Of a DNA stretch of 64,000 bases, positions 59,108 to 64,000 are shown piece after piece. The first letter of the stretch is position 1. Every line of letters starts with the position of its first letter. This DNA comes from Triatoma infestans (lineage: Eukaryota > Arthropoda > Insecta > Hemiptera > Reduviidae). The position numbers and the translations under genes were made by a program. The notes beneath the pieces were generated by a model. The model ran no database searches. It saw nothing but the letters and a program-made list of their open reading frames with translations, and was not told the origin of the DNA. The DNA is taken from assembly GCA_011037195.1 (NCBI GenBank), contig JAAEAF010001978.1:124001-188000 (forward strand). Reading direction: 5' to 3'.

Positions 59108-60415
59108 TGAGGATTTTTACTTTCTCTAACTGCTGTTAGAGTTAGTATTGTAATAGTATCAAATTTTCGGAAATAGATATCGAGTTTTAACGGAAATAGC
59201 TCAAAACGAAAAACCGCAAAAAATTCAAAATTAACATTCCATTTGGGTATCATCATGGGATTCGTCAGAAACCTACTTGTCAAAATTCCTCAACCGGAAG
59301 TACCACTTTACTGAATGTATTTTTCACTTATTTTTGTGATTTTCTCAAAAACGACTCCGACAATTTTCTTTAAACTTGGTATATTAACTACACATACAAA
59401 GAGCTACAATTTTTATTTGAAATATTTCTTTGGGAAAATTCATTTAAGGGAGCTTTAGGGGTTATGTTTTCCTTTAAAGAGATATTTTAATTTATTATAT
59501 AATTGTATCATCTAATAATATTAAATAGAATTAAATATGTTGCCAATATACGACTTTGAAGAAATTAGATTGACCGGAAGTGCGTTTCTTGTCACTAGTT
59601 TTCTGACATTTTCTCTAAAACGGCTTTACCACTTTTCTTTAAACTTACTTTACCGACACACATATAAAGAGTTACACCCTTTTATTTGAAACAGTTCTCT
59701 GGAAAAATGTTTCAGGTAGTGTTTTGGGTTTTTAAAGTGCTCTTCTAGTTGAATATACAATTCTATCATTTAAATATAGGAAAGGGATTAGCTCAGTGCT
59801 AGCGCGCTGGACTAGTAACGCGGAAGTCCAGGGTTCAAGTCCAGCGGTGCTGCCCTTAGATGTTTTTTTCTTCCTCTTACTTTCCGGTGATGGACAGTGT
59901 TGTCTGTAACGAGAGGACCCTGTCCGGAGGCCGGCAGTGCAATGAGAAGGCTGCGAACTTTGGGATAGCTATCTGGACCCATATGAGGGGCTTGGTCCCT
60001 ACCCTCCCCATATATATATTAAAATCTAAATATGTTAGATAGAATAAAATCTGTTACCAATATTGCGAGCTTGAAGAACATCGGTTGACCGGAACTGGTT
60101 TCTACTGACCAGTGTGTTTCTGTTTTCTACGATTTATGAAATCGTAAAAAAAAATAAGGACGGATTCCATTAAATTTGTTACCTATCATTTTCGTTTAGA
60201 ACTCAGGGAAAGTTCATTTAAAAAAGTTTTGGATGAGGGGATTGCATGGTCCTTTCAAAAATATCATTTTATTAAGTTTAGAATCACCCATTGATATAAT
60301 AGTGAAGACACTGTAACCATTTAGCAAAAATTATAAGTTTGAAGAAAATTAGCCAGTTATAGACTGACTATGTAGACTGCATTAAGAGAAAGTCGTGTGA
60401 GTGTTTCACACCAGA
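59108..60415 (-). repeat. 0.8-kb repeat family, full copy (reverse) split by a SINE
   Basis: It opens ACTTTCTCTAACTGCTGTTA and continues with CTCAACCGGAAGTACCACTT and GATTGACCGGAAGTGCGTTT. It is interrupted at 59779 by a SINE, resumes near 60030 with AACATCGGTTGACCGGAACT, and closes with GAGAAAGTCGTGTGAGTGTT and TCACACCAGA. Without the insert it would be about 1.05 kb. Confidence 0.8.
59779..60025 (+). repeat. tRNA-Thr-like SINE with intact Pol III boxes
   Basis: The head TTAGCTCAGTGCTAGCGCGC contains an A box (59788-59798). GGTTCAAGTCC at 59832-59842 is a perfect B box. The region between has GGACTAGTAACGC, where AGT sits in the anticodon position, and the tail AGCGGTGC matches the 3' acceptor side of a tRNA-Thr. 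The body GGACAGTGTTGTCTGTAACG, GAGGACCCTGTCCGGAGGCC and GGCAGTGCAATGAGAAGGCT is that of the other SINE copies. It could still be transcribed, although its 3' part departs from the family consensus. Confidence 0.82.
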
Positions 60416-61238
60416 TTTTTTTTTTCTATCCAACACTTGATGCCGAATGCGACGGTCATAATCTAAACTGGCGGATATCAAGTTGAGATTATTTTCAAAA
60501 ACAGCGCCACTCTACAGGATATCACTCTTTGTCACCTCGTCTGCAAAGGTCCAGTTTAATTTTTTTTTTTTTTGCAAAAATCGATTCTAGATTACATTGA
60601 AAAAAAAAAAAATGTATAATTAAGAGACTGTAATTAGTATTAATATATACTAATATTAAATATAATACTTAATTTAATAGTTACGTTTAACTATTATTAT
60701 GATTTATGTCTTACTAAAAAATAAAAATAATAATAAAATATAAAGTAATTACAGCAATTATTCGGTCATTTGCCCATTGCGCAGCGCACCCTTCATCCAG
60801 TCTTGTCAACGTCATTTCTCCTCACACAAGTAATTTAAAATTTAAGTTTATTTATTTATTATCAGTTTAATTTAAACAAACAAAAAAAATTAATAATGAC
60901 AGAATAATAGCTTCATAAAAATAAATAAAGTCTTTGTTTACTTTATTATTCATAAAAGTCATGTAATTATTTATAGCAATAAAAAGTTCATTGTATATTA
61001 ACAATCGCACACAGATGGAAGCTTTCCATACAGACTTCCAAAAAACAATACTTTTTTTTTGGAAAATCCAATAATTTCCTTTCCTTTTTATGAAGAACAC
61101 TTACTACGCATAGACACAATAAAACAATTAAATTAAAAAATAAAAATAAAATAAAAAATACAATAAAAAATAATTTTTTTTTATTTGTAACAAAAATAAA
61201 GAAGAAAATATAGAAATAAAATTTAATAATTTGTTTAC
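60416..61238 (-). other. First intron, AT-rich
   Basis: There are T-rich and A-rich tracts with no coding signal. Low-complexity frames here are translations of A/T runs. Confidence 0.5.
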
Positions 61239-61328
61239 TTGGAAAGTGTCGCCGCACATTTCCACGTGTACAGTGGGCACTTTGTCGATAGTATGCGAAA
61301 TTTTATTTATAGAAATGGTACTGAACAT
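61239..61328 (-). CDS. Candidate first coding exon (form a) of the minus-strand gene
   Basis: ATG at 61328-61326 opens 30 codons reading MFSTISINKISHTIDKVPTV, then HVEMCGDTFQ, ending at CAA|GTAAAC in phase 0. Composition is much richer in GC than the flanks and the residue mix looks coding. The phase equals that of exon form b at 57.1 kb, so both could splice to the same downstream exon as alternative promoters or starts. The donor is acceptable but not strong. No acceptor is needed if this is the initiating exon. Confidence 0.42.
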
Positions 61329-62694
61329 ATCATCACAAAGTACCTTTTTGGGGAATTTTTTGGTCTGATTTCTTTATTTATTTTGGAGAGAGAGGGAATA
61401 TGGGAACGTTATTTATTTGGAACAGGAGATAATTTTTTTTTTTTTTTGGGCTGCTGGCTGGCTGAACCTAAGACGCCCGCACACCCATTAAAAATTTTTT
61501 AAATAAAAAAAACTCTACGTAGAAAGAAAAATTTAACGTATTTGTCTAGTGAGTTTGAAACTATAAAATCTTTTAGAGAAAGTATTAAATTTATCACAGT
61601 TTGATATATTATTACTTTTGTTACATAAACTAAAATTTAATACTGACTTTTAATTTTTTTTGGCACATATTTACGCTAAACATTATTTAAAAAATAAAGA
61701 TGGCAGCGATTTAAAAAAAATAATACGCTAGGCGCCAGGGAATACACTGCAGTACAGTAGTGGGAGAAGATAGTGGTCAGCTGATTGGAGAGAGGTTATT
61801 GATTGCGTATACAATTATAAGTTGTTTTTAAATATATATATTTTAAGGGCGCCAAATTTCAAACTCACTTTCAAAAATAAAAAAAATGATTTAATAAATA
61901 TGTAAACATGCTAATAATTTTTTTTTTTGTTCACAACATTAAAATAATAACATGCTTTTCATGGCTGTAAACATGCTTATAAAATGACATGGATACAGCA
62001 TTATTTATCTTTAAAAAAAAAAAAAAAAAATTGTTCGACAATTTTTTGTTGTTTATTTTGGTAGCACTGGGTCAAGGCAAAACAAATGATTTATATAAGG
62101 GAGATCAAAGGGATTATAAAAATAACTCTTTTCATGAACAATAGATCGAGTTGCATGTTTGTTTTTTTTAATAAGACCTTCAAAGAAAGGTTATTTTATA
62201 ACAAAATGAGGGAAACATTTAACATACTCTAATGGCTAATTAAATATTATAAAAACTAACTTACTCGTTCATTACTAAGAATAAAAACAATATAAACTAA
62301 TAAATTAGTAAATAATAATAATAAAACAATTAAATCAAACACAAACAAGAAAAACAAAACACTTTTTTTTTACAATTCAACCTCTGGTAATAAAATGATT
62401 GTCGTGCGCATGATGATTAAAATGATGATGATGGAGATGTTTAATGGTTAATAAATTGGCATGCAAAAGCATTGCGCGGGCGCCTTGGCACATAATTTTT
62501 TGATAATTCAGAATTATTATTTTTTTTTTAAGAATTAATAACTGTTTTTATAGATTAAAACAAAATAAAATAAAAAACAGTTTATGCTTTTATTTTTGAG
62601 TGATGATGGTTAAATGAATTTTGAAATTTTAAAATATGAAAATGAAAAATAAGATGAAATGAAATGTGAGAAAAGATTATGCAGATGATGATTA
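61329..62694. other. Putative 5' flank, AT-rich
   Basis: A GC-richer patch lies at 61725-61800 (CTAGGCGCCAGGGAATACAC). A perfect minus-strand donor GTAAGT at 62264-62259 (ACGA|GTAAGTTAG) could end a non-coding first exon. Elsewhere there are only A/T tracts. Confidence 0.35.
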
Positions 62695-63030
62695 TGAAAA
62701 ATGGAATGATGGTGGAGAAACTGCAGCGAACTATAATTTTGGCGAACGGAGCGACGATACAGGCAAGATCCGGCCGGCAACTGAAACTGTTATGAAGAAG
62801 AAAAAAAAACTTTAGGGCGGTAACTTATAAGAGCGGATAGAACGGGTTTTACTTTTCGCGGCAACACTGAGACTACAACCGGGGACTGGTTTGGAAAGCA
62901 CTACTAACACCCGCTGTTATCGCCACTGGCCTCCATATTATACAACATACACACACACACACGTGCACAATGTACATTTAACAATACATGCACACTACAA
63001 AACAGAAACACCAACCAACCACCCACGTAC

Positions 63031-63054
63031 CCACACACACACACACACACACAC
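63031..63054. repeat. (CA)n microsatellite
   Basis: About 11 CA units lie in the putative promoter region, with a shorter CA run near 62948-62961. Confidence 0.9.
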
Positions 63055-63161
63055 CACATTCAACACTAGGAAGGGCTGAAAACCTTGAAAAGCGAGAGAG
63101 TATAGAGGGTTGTATAGAGTAGAGGGTGCTGTCACAATAGGAGGGAGGGAATATTGGAACA

Positions 63162-63171
63162 GCGCATGCGC
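63162..63171. promoter_or_regulatory. NRF1/ewg-type site
   Basis: GCGCATGCGC is a perfect palindrome matching the core bound by NRF1 in vertebrates and by its insect homologue erect wing. Such sites are typical of promoters close to transcription starts. Confidence 0.5.
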
Positions 63172-63624
63172 TCACTACAGCGATTCTCCCCCTACTTAGC
63201 TACACCATTCTGCTCTCTCTCTCACACACATACACACATAGCCGCCTATCACGTATTCGCTCTTACTACCTTTAACCTTAAACTTTCACACTACAAGCCA
63301 CCGCACTATGGTAGACATTTCTACCACCAACATTTCTCAACTCGCTCGTTCCAGTATAGATCAACAACTACTACTACTACTACACAAGTCGTCTCTCCCT
63401 TTGCTTCTTCGTCTAGTCCTCTTTACTAGACTACATCGATCCATTCTTAAAAACTACGACCATACTACACATACACTTTTTTACTTTCTCTTAATTTTCA
63501 TGGACTATTATGATTAAATGAAAAATTTATCAACTAAACTTTGAGATTGGTAAAAGCAACTGTGTTAGATTGGCAAAAAAAAGAAAGAAAGCTGCATGAG
63601 TATCGGATATGAAATACCCATCCA

Positions 63625-63790
63625 AACTTTCTTATACTACAATTATTAGAATGCTTACTGGAAAACAACGCCCGAAACAGATTCATGAAGCCGGGTTATA
63701 ACGGAAAAAAATGATCATTATTTTTTTATATTTTGTTCATTAATATATGCTGTGGCTGGTTCCGCAGAGCAGGAAAGCATGCCTATATTT
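63625..63790. repeat. Degraded foldback remnant
   Basis: ACAACGCCCGAAACAGATTC near 63663 matches the GAAAC core region. TGTGGCTGGTTCCGCAGAGC at 63752-63771 matches the outer end of the 53.1 kb foldback. The arms between are too decayed to pair well. Confidence 0.5.
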
Positions 63791-64000
63791 AAGCTCGTTT
63801 AGACTTTTATATTTAAGTTCATATGCGAGCTTGAATGGTGAATGTGAATTATGAAAGGTAAAATGTGGAATGGAATACATGATTATCATAACTTTTTTTA
63901 TAGATTAATTGTTCAACAACATCTTGCGATCATTCAGCTCATATTTTATCATTTCTGTCAGTAACTATTCCACAGCTGACACAGTTATTTCGCTCTTTTA
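63791..64000. other. Right edge, no feature
   Basis: AT-rich DNA without coding signal. Confidence 0.4.

Larger units (their letters stand above)
62695..63180 (-). promoter_or_regulatory. Candidate promoter region of the minus-strand gene
   Basis: This is the most CpG- and GC-rich stretch upstream of the first exons (GGCGAACGGAGCGACGATAC, AAGATCCGGCCGGCAACTG, TTTTCGCGGCAACACTG). It contains an NRF1-type palindrome and lies about 1.4 to 1.9 kb upstream of exon form a. No TATA or initiator can be fixed. It could equally serve a gene to the right. Confidence 0.38.

Noticed and set aside
59779..59850. A functional tRNA-Thr gene
   Set aside because: The A and B boxes and anticodon-like AGT are present, but the acceptor stem does not pair cleanly, and the sequence continues into the body shared with the SINE copies.
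60867..61257. Several 70-90 codon minus-strand frames
   Set aside because: They are translations of A/T-rich tracts (long F, I, L, K runs) with no coding character.
1..64000. CRISPR arrays, operons, rRNA genes, or an integrated virus
   Set aside because: There are no regularly spaced short repeats, no tandem genes on shared transcripts and no rRNA-like segments. I recognised no viral protein; the mobile protein remnants read as LINE, mariner or Harbinger.

Overview
This window is AT-rich nuclear DNA from an animal, most likely an arthropod and probably an insect. The evidence is spliced exons with GT-AG borders, long intron-like AT-rich stretches, microsatellites, and a dense mix of eukaryotic transposons (RTE-type LINE, mariner, PIF/Harbinger, tRNA-derived SINEs, foldback repeats). 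There are no bacterial operons, ribosome binding sites or CRISPR arrays. The species cannot be named from the sequence.

Two host genes can be supported. At the left edge, on the + strand, the last coding exon of an unidentified gene ends at 1267 in an acidic tail. Most of the rest of the window is one long minus-strand gene. Its stop is at 11030-11028 and its coding exons can be followed upstream through 16.4-16.7, 26.2-26.4, 28.7-28.8, 28.9-29.1, 30.9-31.2 and 41.1-41.3 kb. A tentative 22-nt microexon lies at 52.6 kb, and two alternative first coding exons at 57.1 and 61.3 kb. Using the 57.1 kb start, the nine pieces total 2583 nt, an exact multiple of three, giving about 860 residues. The product has a helical N-terminal region, a low-complexity Ser/Pro/Gly/His middle and a conserved C-terminal part with a MYND-type zinc finger. 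I think it is an arthropod relative of the apical junction molecule (AJM-1) family; the domain architecture is seen, the family name is recalled and unverified. A GC-richer block with a palindromic NRF1-type site near 63.16 kb is the best promoter candidate.

Layout: 1-1.7 kb, end of the + strand gene. 2-10.8 kb, intergenic: a copy of a 0.8-kb repeat, a LINE reverse-transcriptase remnant, and a decayed RTE element bounded by a 17-bp direct repeat. 10.8-61.3 kb, the minus-strand gene, whose introns hold nearly all the other repeats. 61.3-64 kb, putative 5' flank.

The most unusual non-genic content is twofold. First, an unclassified repeat family of about 0.8 kb occurs at about twenty places in both orientations, with palindromic ends and two near head-to-head pairs. 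Second, a group of foldback repeats carries a hammerhead-ribozyme-like motif (CTGANGA, hairpin, GAAACCGGTC) with a palindromic ACCGGT where stem III should be. These elements are nested: a foldback sits inside a 0.8-kb repeat and another inside a Harbinger remnant, and a tRNA-Thr-like SINE sits inside another 0.8-kb repeat, giving a relative insertion order.
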